Assembly: GCF_016722785.1 (NCBI RefSeq)
Contig: NZ_JAEQNE010000004.1
Coordinates: forward strand, 248,001 to 312,000
Reading direction: 5' to 3'
DNA length: 64,000 nt
Source: Ramlibacter monticola
GTDB lineage: Bacteria > Pseudomonadota > Gammaproteobacteria > Burkholderiales > Burkholderiaceae_C
In this document: piece after piece, positions 47,201-55,647 of the stretch
Numbering within the stretch: the stretch's first letter is position 1
Layout: each line of letters opens with the position of its first letter
Program-made: the position numbers and the translations under genes
The notes under the pieces: model-generated
Databases searched by the model: none
The model's input: the letters and a program-made list of their open reading frames with translations, nothing else
Told to the model about the DNA's origin: nothing

Positions 47201-50200
47201 CCATCGTGGGCGTGGACGCAGCGGGCAACCGCGTGGTCGCGGATGGGGACGAGGTGCCGATCGTGACGACCATGGCCTACGATGCCTTGGGCAATCTCGT
47301 GCGACGCACCGAAGCCACGGGGCGTCCCGAGGAACGAAGCACACGCTACGAATACGACGCGGTGGGTCGGCAGGTGCGGGTGATCCATCCGCCCGTGGGT
47401 GTGTACAACCCCGCCGGGGACGCGGTGACCACCAACGGCGCAGCGGGGATGGCCCTCCGGGTGGAAACCCCGGCGCAGGCCCTCGAGACGCAGACCTTCT
47501 ATGACGCGCAGGGCAACGCGGTCGCCAGCCGTGACGTCGGCAATGCGATCAGCCAGAAGGTCTACGACGTCCTCGGGAACGTCGTCTACGAAGTGGACGC
47601 CATGGGCTACGTCACCAGTTACGCCCGCAATGCCTTCGGGGAAGTGACGACCCTGCTTCGTTACGCGCAGCGCACGACGCTGGCAGAACCGGCTGTCACG
47701 CAGGCCTCCCAGGCCGTCACCCGCGCGCAGGTCTCCGCAGCCGTCAACGCGGCGGGCGTTGACCACACGAAGGATCGCAGGTTCCAGACCGTCTACGACC
47801 GTGCCGGTCGCGTGATCCAGACCCTCGAGCCGTCGGTGTACGTGTACGACCCCAGCGCGACGGAACTCGCGGACCAGGCGGGAGCGGAAGGCAGGACGAC
47901 CCAGAACACGTACGACGCATTCGGCCAGTTGGTCCAGGTGCAGACGCGACACAACGCGAAGGCCGGGACGTGGTCGACCACGACACACTACTACGACATC
48001 GGCGGGCGTCACACCGCGACGATCGACGCGCTGGGCTATGTGACCGAGCGTGCATTCGACGCCAGCGGCAACCTGGCGCGGCAAACGGAATACGCGACTC
48101 CGCTGCAGGTTGCGTGGACGCCGGCGGGCCACGGCCTGCCCGTTTCGTCAGCCGACGATCGCGCCACCACGTACTCCTACGACCGGCTCAACCGGAAGAC
48201 CGCGGAGAGCCGACTCGACGTCGAATTCAGCACGGCCGCCAACGGCACCAGTGTCCGCGGCACCCTGACCACCACCTACGGCTATGACGCGCTGGGCAAC
48301 CTGATCCGCGTCACCAGCCCCGACGAGTCGAGCACGTACACGTATTTCGACGCCCTCGGCCGCATCGAGGCGGTGGCGGCGCCCAGCCGCACCAGCACCG
48401 TCGGCGGAACGACGCTCATCCCGCTGACCACGTTCCATCGCGATGCCCATGGCAACGTGCTCGCGAAGGTGGAGCATGCGAACGGAGCGGCCGTCGGCAT
48501 CACGCCGACCTCGTACGACGTCGCAATCGGCAACGCCTCCAACGACCGCATCACGACGTCCGTCCATGACAGCTTCGGACGCAGCATTCAGCTCACGGAT
48601 GCCAACGGCGACTCGTCCTTCAACTCCTACGACGCCTACGGCCACGTGGCCAAGCGCTGGCAGTCGGTGACCGGCGATGGCGCTACCCGCACCTATTTCG
48701 AGGTGAATGCCTACGACAAGCTGGGGCAGCTCGTGCAAACGCTCACGCCCGCTTCCACGTCCGTCTACACGCCACTGGGCGGGATCGGCACCGTGACGCA
48801 GGCCCAGGCCGGCGTGGTGAGCGACACCCTCGAATACAACGCCTTCGGCGAGGTGGTCCGCAAGGGCTCGCAGGGGGAGGGGCAGGAGTACTCCGACTAC
48901 GACAACGCCGGCAGGCTGTGGCGCACGAATTCGGGAGACGGCGTCGACAGGGTCTATCTCTACGACGCGGAAGGCCACCGCACGGCTGAAATCCAGAGCG
49001 CTGGCGCGGGTGGGTCGAATCTCGACGCCAGGTCGAATGTCGACATCGGGAGTTTCGCAAGCGCGCAGGCCGCGGCCGCCAATCCACTGACGCGGAGGAC
49101 GGATTTCCGGTACGACGCGCTTGGACGCCTTGTTGCAAAGGTGGAGCCAGGGCGCGCCGAAGTCCAGGGCGGTGTGAGCGTCTGGCACCAGTTCGTCGAG
49201 GCGAACGTGGTGCAAAGCGCCACGCCCGACGAGAACTCGATGCCGACGGGGCCGAACACGGTCAGCCTGAGCTGGAACAGCCTGGCCGGCCTGGGCAGCG
49301 GGGACGTCAAGGTCCGCTTGCAGTACCGCTCGTCATGGGGAACGCTCCGCACCTACGACTCGGGCGTGCTGATCGGTGGAGCACCCGCCACGCTTGCCAC
49401 GCTGGAATGGACGGACGGAGTCGGCCCGGATCTCGGCGTGATCAGCGTCGAACGCATCTCCGTCTACAAGAAGGACGTCAACGGCTCCTGGCGGCTGGTG
49501 ATCGACCAGCCGCCAGGCGAAGGCGTCAACGAGATCCGCGTCGCGGCGCCTCCGGATCCTTCCACCAGCCTCACCCTGCAACTGCGACGCGTGGGCGAGA
49601 CCCTCTGGTCGACCGGCGCACTGGCCGACTTCGGCAGCGGATTTCGTTTCGATGCGAGCGGCCTCGCCCCCGGAAGCTATGAGTACCAGGTGACGGCGAA
49701 ACCTCTCAACGAGGCGGCTCGCGTCGTCGGTGCCGGGACGATCGCCGTCACCCAGCCCTCCCTCAGCAGCATCAGGACGCCGATCACCTATGGTCCGGCG
49801 GGGCCAGGCGTTCTGGCCTGGGCCCCGCCTGGTCCATCGTACAACCAGGTGCTGCGCTACCGCCCGAGTGGGAGCACCGGCCCGTGGAGCGAACTGCCCG
49901 TCATCTCCCGGGAGACCGGCCATGACGGTGTCGACACCAACGGACTGGCTGCCGGCCAGTACCAGTTCGAGCTTCTCTGGAACGCCGAGACGCAAGATGT
50001 TCCGAGCGCCCACGCGACAGGCACGTTCACCGTGGTGGCGGCCAAGCCGGCGGTGTGGTTACCGGAAACGAACCTGCCGAACATCCCGGGCGTCGTCGTG
50101 GTCCCGGGTGCGCTGGTCGGAACGGTGATCGGCCAGGAGGAAAACGGCCTGCCGATGTACGCCACCGCGACGATTCCGGCGACCCTGCAGTGGATGGCCA

Positions 50201-53200
50201 TCGATGCCACGGTGGCGCGCTACCGCCAGCCTGGCGGGGCGTGGGCGCTGTTCCCGATCGACAACAGCTCCATGACGCGCGAGGAGTGGGGCACCCCCGC
50301 AGGCGTGCAAAGAGTCTCCCTCGGTCCGCTGGGGCCGAACATTTATGAGGTGGAAATCTTCGTCGGCTCGCCGCCGACGGCCCAGGCAACCGCCAGCGTC
50401 ACTGTCCGCAGCGTGACGTCGGCGACGGTGACGGTGACCACTCCGCCCTATACCCCGGCGCACTGGATTCCAGCACAGGCCGCGCGGTACAGCGTCAGTG
50501 TCACCACGGTGGCGGGGTCGCGGGCGCTCAGCACGACGCAGGGCAGCGTCATTTCCCAGGCGGCCGGGCGGGTGAATGGCGACGTTCGCGTGCTGCGCCC
50601 CATCGTGTTGCAGGAGGTGGATCGCTGGGGCAACGTCGTCGGGATCACGGACCCGCGGTCGGCCTCCTGGAAGACGACCTACCGGTACAACGCAAGCAAC
50701 CAGCTCGTGGAGCAGATCGCCCCGGACGTCACGGGCAAGCGGAGTGCAAGCAGTCCTGTCACCTCCCTGTACTACGACACGCAGGGTCGGCAGGTCGCGG
50801 TCAAGGACGCCAACGGGTGGGTCAACGGCCAGGTCTACGACGCAGGCGGCAATCTCGTGAGGGAAACGCATGCGGACGGCGGCGTGGTGACCCATGCGTA
50901 CGACGCCTTCGGCGAGAAGGTGCGCACCGTCGATGCCATGAAGAACATCATGGACTTCAGCTACGACAGGATGGGGCGGCTGGTGCGCCTCACGAAGGAG
51001 AAGGTGCCGGTCTACACCGTCACGGCGGGCAATACCCTCTCTTCCCTTGCGGTCACGCGCAACGTGGAGGAAACGTGGACGTACGACCAACTGGGGCGCA
51101 AGCTCACGCAGGCCAACGGCAACGGCGAAGTCATCTCCTACGCCTACGACCTGCGCGGCAACATCGTCGCCACCAGGCAGTCCCTCGGCGAGACCGTTGG
51201 TTCCGCATTCGACGCCCAGGGACGCAAGATCGCGGAAGTCGATGCGACGGGCGAAGCAGTCGTCACCTGGACGTATGACTACTTCGGCCAACTGCAGTCC
51301 GGTCACAAGGATCTCGGTGGAGCGATCTATTCCTACGCCTACGACAACGCACGCCAGCTGGTAGCGCAGACGAACACCCGCGGACAGTCGCTGACCTACG
51401 GCTACGACGCGGCGGGACAGCTCACGCGAATCGTGGACAGTGCGACCAACACGACCACCACCTACGCGTACGACCTCGGCGGAAGGCGCATCCGCGAGCA
51501 GGTCGTGCAGGGCGGAACAACGTACCAGGACAACCACCTGGCCTACGACGCGCAAGGCAAGCTGCGGGACATCGCGGATTCGCGGGCCCACGTCACCATC
51601 GACTACGACAACGCAGGGAACCGGACGCACATCACGACGCACGTGGGCTACCAGGGCCTTACGGGGGAAGTGTCCACCCCCGTCACGCACCGGTACTTCC
51701 AGTACGACGAGATGAACCGCCAGCGCGTGGTGGACGCCGTGGATGCCTTGGGCAATCTTGGCCGGCAAGGTCACCGCCTGGCCTACGACGCCAACGGCAA
51801 CCGGACGTCGGATACCTACTGGGGCAGGAAGGTGGTGACCTCGGCTGGCGAATCGGTCTTCGAAGGTTTCGACGAGAACGGCGTCGCCATCTACTCCGGC
51901 CCCGCCCTCAGTTTCACGTCCAGCGAGGGTGAAACCACCGAGCAGTACTACTACGACAAGCTCAACCGGCTCACGGCCGTGGTGAAGGACGGGAGGCAGA
52001 TCGACCTGCGTCGCTACGACGCGGCGGATCGGGTGCTCCAGTCCGGCTCGCCCGGAAACCTGGAGACGAAGTACGCCGAACTCCTCAATCAAGGCCTGGC
52101 GCCGGGGGAGATGAACGGCAAGGAAATGCGGATCAACCGCTACGACGGCAACGGCAGGCTCGCGCACCAGAGGGTGTACCGGAGCGACTGGCGTACCCAG
52201 GGCAGCGGGCTGAAGTCCGAGACCAGCTGGGACGGCACTGAAAGTATTGCCGACGGCGCGACCGCGATGTCTTCGAATGGCTATGACGCGGCGGGCAATG
52301 CACGCAGCTACGTGGTGAAGAGCTACGAGGGCGGCGGCGTAAGCGAGTACGTCAACACCTTCGTGAAGTTCGAGGGCTATCAATCCAGTGCGATCCAAGG
52401 GACTTCATCGCGCCAGCTCCCGGCGGCGACCACGCAGCAGTTCGACGCGAACGGCTTCCTGATCGGGATCAGCGACTCCGGACAGGCCGCCAACAACCGC
52501 ACCTTCGTGAACGATTCCGAGGGCCGCGCGCTGGCCGTGAACCAGGGCGGAAGGCTGCAGCGCCAGCTGATCGTCAACGGTGAGGTGCTGGGCATCTACG
52601 GTGTCGGGGAGGACGAGGCCAACACGGGCACCACCCCGGTCTTCGAGAACGTGGCGGACTTCAACTTCGGTTACGCCAAGGTCACCTCCAGCTATCCCCT
52701 CCCGAGTCCCGGCGCCTACACGGTACGCACGGGCGACACGCTGCAGACGATCGCCCAAGGCGCGTACGGCGATAGCTCGCTCTGGTACCGCATCGCCGAG
52801 GCGAACGGCCTGGCGTCGAACAGCGACCTGAGGGTCGGCCAGACCCTGAACGTCCCGAACCGGGTTTCGGCGATCAGCAACAACGCGAACACCTTCAAGC
52901 CGTACGACCCGTCGCGGATCGAGGGCGACAAGACGCCGACGCTGGTCACGCCGCAGAAGCATGGGGGATGTGGGGGCGTGGGAAAGCTCCTCATGCTCGT
53001 CGTGGCCGTCGTGGTGACGATCTACACGGTGGGAGCCGCGACCTCGGGGACGCTTGCGTTCGGCGACGCGATGGCCGCTGGAATGGAAGCGACGGCGAGC
53101 GTGGCCACCGGCGGGGCGACCCTGGGCGAGGCAGGAATCATGGCAGCCGGGGCCGCGGCTGGCTCCGCGGCAAGTCAGCTCGTGGGCCTCGCAACCGGAA

Positions 53201-54600
53201 CGATCGACAAGTTCGACTGGAAAGGAGTTGCGCTTTCCGCGATCGGGGGCGGCATTTCCGCGGGATTGCCGAAGATTCCCCTTGGTTTGGGCGAGTTTGG
53301 GAACGTGATTGTTCGAGCGGCCGTCACCAACGCCGTCTCGCAAGGCGTAGGCGTGATCACGGGATTGCAGAAGCGATTCGACTGGAAGGGTGTCGCCGCC
53401 AGCGCAGTGGGGGCGGGGATAGGAAAGCTGGTTGGCGGTGAACTCGAACGCGCCTGGGGCAGGTCTCCTATGACCCAATTTGCAGCGCGAGGGGTTGCGG
53501 GGCTGGTCTCGGGTGTTGCTGCTGCCGCAATGCGGGGTGGGAGGATCGTTGCCCAGCAAGTTGCGGTGGATGCGTTTGGAAATGCGCTGGGGCAAAGTCT
53601 GGCCGGCGCGGCTTCGAATGGCGGAACCCAACCAACCGCGCTGGCGACGGGCGATTGGGCACGGATCGACAGATCAAGCGATGCGGTCATGGCGGCGTCG
53701 CAGAACACCCCTCATCAAAGCTTCAGGCTTGACGAGATCGCGCAGCAGAACGAGTGCGGCCGGGCCGATGCGATGTATGGCTGGAACACCGGCAACGACG
53801 GCCTTGGGTTCAGGCCTGTCGCCGGCCTTGGGGCTGCGGGCATGCGCTACGAAGGTGTGCGTTCGGCGATGTTCGATGACATGCGGGTCTTCAGCGACTC
53901 CGAAGATCCAAATGCCTTGGTGAACGTTGGCCAAGGCGGCAGTCCGACTGCTCAAGTGCCACCGCTGTTCAATCCGACGGCCGCCGGCGGCGCCGGGGTC
54001 GTGGGCGGTGGCTATCAAGTGGTGCGACCTCGCGGTGCCGGGGGATCGCCCGGCTTTGACATCGTGAGGGAGCTCCCCGCGGGTGCACCAGGATACGGCC
54101 AGGCCAGCCCAAGCCTGGGCCTCGGAGCGCCGCCGAAGCTGGTCGACGGTCCTTCGTGGCTTGATTTCACCACCCCAGGATTGCCGCTGCCGGTGCGTGC
54201 GCTAGGCGGGTTGCTGGACAATCTCATCTTCAAGAGTCCGTCACAAAAGCTGGGAGAAGCACTGGAAGCTTCAGGCTATCGGAGGCCAAGCGATTCGGCG
54301 GCGCATCACATCGTGCCCGAGGGCGATGCGCGTGCTGCCGACATTCGACAGCGACTAAAGGATTGGGACATTGAAATCAATTCGGCTGACAACGGCGTCT
54401 TTCTGCCGCAAAAGGCGGGCAGCGAAGCGGCGGGCGCGTACCATCCGAAACTCAACAACGATGATTACTATCGACAACTTGAGCGAGACTTCAGCGGGGT
54501 CAATACAAGACAGCGCGCTCTTGACACGCTCAATGACATTCGTGGGCAACTTTTGAATGGAACTTATCCCGGCTCGCGACCCGTGCCACCGAAGCAATGA
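41257..54600 (+). CDS. giant RHS/YD-repeat polymorphic toxin with LysM and AHH nuclease tip
   Basis: 4447 residues, no signal peptide. From ~residue 140 to ~2640 and again ~3110-3780 there are dozens of YD repeats (pattern YDxxGRL), which form the beta-cocoon shell of RHS proteins. Between them (~2640-3110) lies a YD-free, beta-sandwich-like block. A LysM domain ('GAYTVRTGDTLQTIAQGAYG', ~3816-3866) is followed by a hydrophobic stretch (~3908-3932) and two copies of an FDWKGVAxSAxGxGI module. The C-terminal ~110 residues contain A4349-H-H, the AHH motif of the HNH/endonuclease VII superfamily, so the tip is predicted to cut DNA. G+C falls visibly toward the tip. The stop overlaps the next gene, its likely immunity gene. 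No type VI or type IX genes are near, so the export route is unknown. Confidence 0.92.
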   Translation: MVGIVSGIRAGLNLGSREVLGQAGLVGDPAQGRNGQNVYVNVSTGLLVLQAQDELLVARGPDAAVVRTYDSGGTFNDDNGDNWASGVVSLALAGTLNAAGSTVSRTDADGSTAVYTWNAARGLYLTTEGAGAHDTIAYLAAESQFEWRDGSTDATQRYEGSGARRLLASEDGSGNTLRYAYGANGFLSSVTTAKGEVTFYDYEGDQLAQVRTLFGATPTTVVRYEYDTSGRLDAVTVDLTPSDNSVADGKVYRTTYTYEGTSARLATITQTDGNSLAFTYIDLGGGSYKVASVRDGLGQTTSFTYDLGFATATDAQGLVTRYDFDTAGRLTRITAPAVAAGIPTRTFSYNGAGDVIAIRDGQSRLVSFGYDANGNQVLRRDAAGNTVTRTFDASNQLSTETVYFTPDPDAAGPLLPDAPATTRYVHDAAGRKLLRFTVTPQGRVTEYRYNGFGDRVASITYASGLYPTDGLAATAVPTEAEMAAWAGTQDLTATQRVDFAYDGRGQLQTRTAYARVAATGEGVADGSQSVESFVYSQSGLLLQSVSAAAGITSYTYDGLGRVLTSTNALGQVTVTQYDDAAGKTVVTLTNGLVTTSAYDAAGRLVAVTRSDAAAASLGETRYFYDAGNRLRMTEDATGVRSWAMYDAAGRKVADIDGNGRMTEYAFDRSDLLTHTVTYGTAVNTALLVDATGLPVAAATPGTVRPLANAADVHEWRSYDSAQRLLRTARTFGTAGMAAVTENRYDGASRLVEVVQFANGRAAASLVPGTIAAPVASDADRSIRYFHDSDGLLTGTLDAEGYLTVFHYTEAGLLDETIRYANATDPLLRATGTLAQLTPLGSADDLRSVNLYDGKGQLIAAVDGEGYLTENVFDANGKLTQAVRYANRATGTATVASTVSSLRPLPQAADSATLRVYDKLGRLTRETGPEGVVTQYAYDTAGNLVSTSRAVGTTEVRTLLARYDLQGRLTGELSALGQSLLTVGQTQAQIDAIWAQHGTSHSYDAAGRRISSTDPAGNTTLFFYNPEGALTHTVNALGEVKETRYDVLGRVVQEFAYAGRIDAAGLVGGLATAALASAVAAIATSSDLRATYSYATDGRLRSSFDGQDHTTTRTYNAFGEEIALSEQVASGVVLSTAYTVDRRGLRTKTTVDPANVQGVNTVTSTVYDAFGRATRTVDANGNVRQQTFDRLGRVVTTVDPLNARRSTSYDAFDRVLTQTDALGRVTSYAYDRTTRSMTVTTPEGISTTTVQTRHGQVQSIRDGKGQLTSYTYDRNGKLLATATPLTTTSSIYDALGREIETRDANGFKVATVYDAAGRVLTRRVDPTGLNLTTTYSYDGKGQAVVVTDPNGVATTTQFDNRGQVLRQTVDPTGLNLETVYSYDASGHVLTVTRPSGTVTEYAYDAQGRRVQERVDPAGLALTRSWAYDGNGNVTSSTDARGNVTRYAYDADDRLVYTVDPMGNARLEGYDAAGRVNKTVVYATPISTIALGAAPTVAEVAARVVASPAQDQVQHRVYDRDGRLAATLDGTGGVTKFVYDANGNVVSRTAYAARVAMDGWVAGTVPAPVADATRDETTRTVYDALDRAVFTVNGVGAVVAQSYDGNGNVLKRVAYAAPIATDTAPTSTDIALALEAVGDPARDVVQRNVYDAAGRLIWSANGLGAVTGRVYDRNGNVVREALYAATVAASAAPNTVAAAGVRITSMAYDSANRRVFTVDALRAVTEQVYDADGNVVQRVQYAKAIASVPPLGAGGTVDAIRSRILADPAADRVSRFGHDAAGRQVLEIDALGAVTETRYDAAGNTAAVTEYADPVDTSALADAPTLPALRALIVPDGTADRRTRKVYDEAGRLVYTLRDLGPSGTMVAASSVEYNQYNGAGMLTRTTRHAGLIDSRTAATLPGVAAAVALVANAALDQSDAYTYNAAGQRLTWTDALGGRETSAYDALGRRLKWTNPRNFTWTYTYDAAGHLLTETTPPVVGPPIVGVDAAGNRVVADGDEVPIVTTMAYDALGNLVRRTEATGRPEERSTRYEYDAVGRQVRVIHPPVGVYNPAGDAVTTNGAAGMALRVETPAQALETQTFYDAQGNAVASRDVGNAISQKVYDVLGNVVYEVDAMGYVTSYARNAFGEVTTLLRYAQRTTLAEPAVTQASQAVTRAQVSAAVNAAGVDHTKDRRFQTVYDRAGRVIQTLEPSVYVYDPSATELADQAGAEGRTTQNTYDAFGQLVQVQTRHNAKAGTWSTTTHYYDIGGRHTATIDALGYVTERAFDASGNLARQTEYATPLQVAWTPAGHGLPVSSADDRATTYSYDRLNRKTAESRLDVEFSTAANGTSVRGTLTTTYGYDALGNLIRVTSPDESSTYTYFDALGRIEAVAAPSRTSTVGGTTLIPLTTFHRDAHGNVLAKVEHANGAAVGITPTSYDVAIGNASNDRITTSVHDSFGRSIQLTDANGDSSFNSYDAYGHVAKRWQSVTGDGATRTYFEVNAYDKLGQLVQTLTPASTSVYTPLGGIGTVTQAQAGVVSDTLEYNAFGEVVRKGSQGEGQEYSDYDNAGRLWRTNSGDGVDRVYLYDAEGHRTAEIQSAGAGGSNLDARSNVDIGSFASAQAAAANPLTRRTDFRYDALGRLVAKVEPGRAEVQGGVSVWHQFVEANVVQSATPDENSMPTGPNTVSLSWNSLAGLGSGDVKVRLQYRSSWGTLRTYDSGVLIGGAPATLATLEWTDGVGPDLGVISVERISVYKKDVNGSWRLVIDQPPGEGVNEIRVAAPPDPSTSLTLQLRRVGETLWSTGALADFGSGFRFDASGLAPGSYEYQVTAKPLNEAARVVGAGTIAVTQPSLSSIRTPITYGPAGPGVLAWAPPGPSYNQVLRYRPSGSTGPWSELPVISRETGHDGVDTNGLAAGQYQFELLWNAETQDVPSAHATGTFTVVAAKPAVWLPETNLPNIPGVVVVPGALVGTVIGQEENGLPMYATATIPATLQWMAIDATVARYRQPGGAWALFPIDNSSMTREEWGTPAGVQRVSLGPLGPNIYEVEIFVGSPPTAQATASVTVRSVTSATVTVTTPPYTPAHWIPAQAARYSVSVTTVAGSRALSTTQGSVISQAAGRVNGDVRVLRPIVLQEVDRWGNVVGITDPRSASWKTTYRYNASNQLVEQIAPDVTGKRSASSPVTSLYYDTQGRQVAVKDANGWVNGQVYDAGGNLVRETHADGGVVTHAYDAFGEKVRTVDAMKNIMDFSYDRMGRLVRLTKEKVPVYTVTAGNTLSSLAVTRNVEETWTYDQLGRKLTQANGNGEVISYAYDLRGNIVATRQSLGETVGSAFDAQGRKIAEVDATGEAVVTWTYDYFGQLQSGHKDLGGAIYSYAYDNARQLVAQTNTRGQSLTYGYDAAGQLTRIVDSATNTTTTYAYDLGGRRIREQVVQGGTTYQDNHLAYDAQGKLRDIADSRAHVTIDYDNAGNRTHITTHVGYQGLTGEVSTPVTHRYFQYDEMNRQRVVDAVDALGNLGRQGHRLAYDANGNRTSDTYWGRKVVTSAGESVFEGFDENGVAIYSGPALSFTSSEGETTEQYYYDKLNRLTAVVKDGRQIDLRRYDAADRVLQSGSPGNLETKYAELLNQGLAPGEMNGKEMRINRYDGNGRLAHQRVYRSDWRTQGSGLKSETSWDGTESIADGATAMSSNGYDAAGNARSYVVKSYEGGGVSEYVNTFVKFEGYQSSAIQGTSSRQLPAATTQQFDANGFLIGISDSGQAANNRTFVNDSEGRALAVNQGGRLQRQLIVNGEVLGIYGVGEDEANTGTTPVFENVADFNFGYAKVTSSYPLPSPGAYTVRTGDTLQTIAQGAYGDSSLWYRIAEANGLASNSDLRVGQTLNVPNRVSAISNNANTFKPYDPSRIEGDKTPTLVTPQKHGGCGGVGKLLMLVVAVVVTIYTVGAATSGTLAFGDAMAAGMEATASVATGGATLGEAGIMAAGAAAGSAASQLVGLATGTIDKFDWKGVALSAIGGGISAGLPKIPLGLGEFGNVIVRAAVTNAVSQGVGVITGLQKRFDWKGVAASAVGAGIGKLVGGELERAWGRSPMTQFAARGVAGLVSGVAAAAMRGGRIVAQQVAVDAFGNALGQSLAGAASNGGTQPTALATGDWARIDRSSDAVMAASQNTPHQSFRLDEIAQQNECGRADAMYGWNTGNDGLGFRPVAGLGAAGMRYEGVRSAMFDDMRVFSDSEDPNALVNVGQGGSPTAQVPPLFNPTAAGGAGVVGGGYQVVRPRGAGGSPGFDIVRELPAGAPGYGQASPSLGLGAPPKLVDGPSWLDFTTPGLPLPVRALGGLLDNLIFKSPSQKLGEALEASGYRRPSDSAAHHIVPEGDARAADIRQRLKDWDIEINSADNGVFLPQKAGSEAAGAYHPKLNNDDYYRQLERDFSGVNTRQRALDTLNDIRGQLLNGTYPGSRPVPPKQ

Positions 54601-55154
54601 AGCTTTTCGACCTAGTCTGTGACGTGAACAACTATGCCTCGTTCCTGTTCAAGGACGCGAGCGAGTCTGCGAGGTGGGGTGATGGATGGTTCGAGGGCAC
54701 GCGGCGCGGTTCCTCCTATCCCATCCCCGTCGGTGTGAGAAACCGGGAGGGGGACCAGGCGCGATCAGAGGTCCTGCCTGACTTCACTCAGCTTGGTTTG
54801 CGTCCCATTCCGACCTTCTCGCAACGAGCCGTTGATTCCCTGGGCGCTGTGCTGCGCGAGCACGGCGAGTTGGCGCCGATCCAGATGAGCGAGCTTGTGC
54901 AGTACTTCGGCTTCAACCCAACCACTATCGTGGACGTGCTGGACGAGAAAAAATCACAGATCAAACGCTTCACTGACGGCGAAGTCATGCGAGTGGAGCG
55001 CCATGTTCTTCTCGACTCAGTGACGAGCCTGCCTCCGATCTTTAAGATCCCGCAGACCCGAAGAAACACCACGTATGTCAATGAGATGTTCGTGGGACTG
55101 GTACAAGAGAAGGGCTTAACCGGCTTCCGATTCGAGGTGTTGTTTCAGCGGTAG
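54597..55154 (+). CDS. probable immunity protein of the RHS toxin (Imm11/DUF1629-like)
   Basis: 185 residues, ATG overlapping the toxin stop (ATGA), so expression is coupled. The ending 'LTGFRFEVLF' and the preceding pattern of an interacting 'LPPIFKIPQTRR..TYVNEMFVGLVQEKG' helix-strand unit fit the Imm11 (DUF1629) immunity family; the first half is less conserved. Base composition is clearly lower in G+C than in the surrounding genes, like the toxin tip, as expected for an exchangeable toxin/immunity cassette. Position supports the role more strongly than sequence similarity judged by eye. Confidence 0.72.
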   Translation: MKLFDLVCDVNNYASFLFKDASESARWGDGWFEGTRRGSSYPIPVGVRNREGDQARSEVLPDFTQLGLRPIPTFSQRAVDSLGAVLREHGELAPIQMSELVQYFGFNPTTIVDVLDEKKSQIKRFTDGEVMRVERHVLLDSVTSLPPIFKIPQTRRNTTYVNEMFVGLVQEKGLTGFRFEVLFQR

Positions 55155-55164
55155 GCTGTATGCG

Positions 55165-55224
55165 CGGATTCGGATTCGGATTCGGATTCGGATTCGGATT
55201 CGGATTCGGATTCGGATTCGGATT
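55165..55224. repeat. 10 exact tandem copies of the hexamer CGGATT
   Basis: Sixty uninterrupted bases of CGGATT, beginning 10 bp after the immunity gene stop; the sequence then continues CGGG. A simple repeat like this mutates readily in copy number. It is intergenic, and no reading frame through it has other support. Confidence 0.97.
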
Positions 55225-55266
55225 CGGGCCGTGAGGAGTTGGGGTCGGATTCCAATTTTCTGCCCC

Positions 55267-55435
55267 AAGATCCGTGGGCACGACCCACACGCCCACTTGC
55301 GCGACGTGCTGCAGCCGCTACCCGAGCATCCGGCCGGCTCTCTCGACGACCTGCTGCCGCACCGCTGGTAGGACTGATCGGGTCCGCTCACCGCAGGCCA
55401 CCGCCGACGTCAAGGTGGTCTACCTAGCCGCTTAC
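55267..55435 (+). pseudogene. remnant of IS66-family element: TnpC C terminus and right end
   Basis: Frame 55267-55371 reads K-I-R-GHDPHAHLRDVLQPLPEHP-x7-DLLPHRW and stop, matching the conserved tail of IS66 transposases ('GHDPYAYLKDVLERLPTHP..DELLPHRW'). There is no start and no upstream homology beyond about 55262, so it is a decayed fragment. Some 60 bp later the sequence ends in AGCCGCTTAC (55426-55435), which resembles the IS66 terminal repeat (GTAAGCG on the other strand). It marks past insertion activity at the toxin cassette boundary. Confidence 0.65.
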
Positions 55436-55647
55436 TCCTGGGCAGTCTGCCAGTCGCTCGGTGGCACGCCCGCCACCACTCAGTGTTTGCCAGTACCGGA
55501 TGGACCGGCAATTCCGGGTACTTCGTCGCTGGCGGCAGCCGGAGCACTGGCATACGCTCCAACACTACGTGCGTAGCGTGAAGCGGTGACACTCCGAGTT
55601 CTCACTCGAAGTCTGGCTTCATCACCCTCATTCCGGCCAGGGAGTCC
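55436..55647. other. non-coding stretch before the ATP-grasp gene
   Basis: 212 bp with no gene-like frame; ends with CCAGGGAG, the ribosome site of the next gene. Together with 55155-55266 it forms the unassigned part of the 493-bp gap after the immunity gene. Confidence 0.5.

Noticed and set aside
44395..48132. A 1245-codon minus-strand frame inside the RHS gene
   Set aside because: Shadow of regular YD-repeat codons on the other strand; no signal, domain or ribosome site.
51010..51090. A second LysM-like start (VYTVTAGNTLSSLAV) in the RHS protein
   Set aside because: The sequence runs straight into a YD repeat after about 15 residues, so no complete LysM domain is present.
55116..55391. 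Minus-strand ORFs through the hexamer repeat giving Asn-Pro or Arg-Ile dipeptide arrays
   Set aside because: Any frame through an uninterrupted hexamer is open; flanking parts have no gene character.
55274..55576. 100-codon plus-strand ORF over the IS66 remnant
   Set aside because: It is in a different frame from the recognisable transposase tail and has no relatives or ribosome site.
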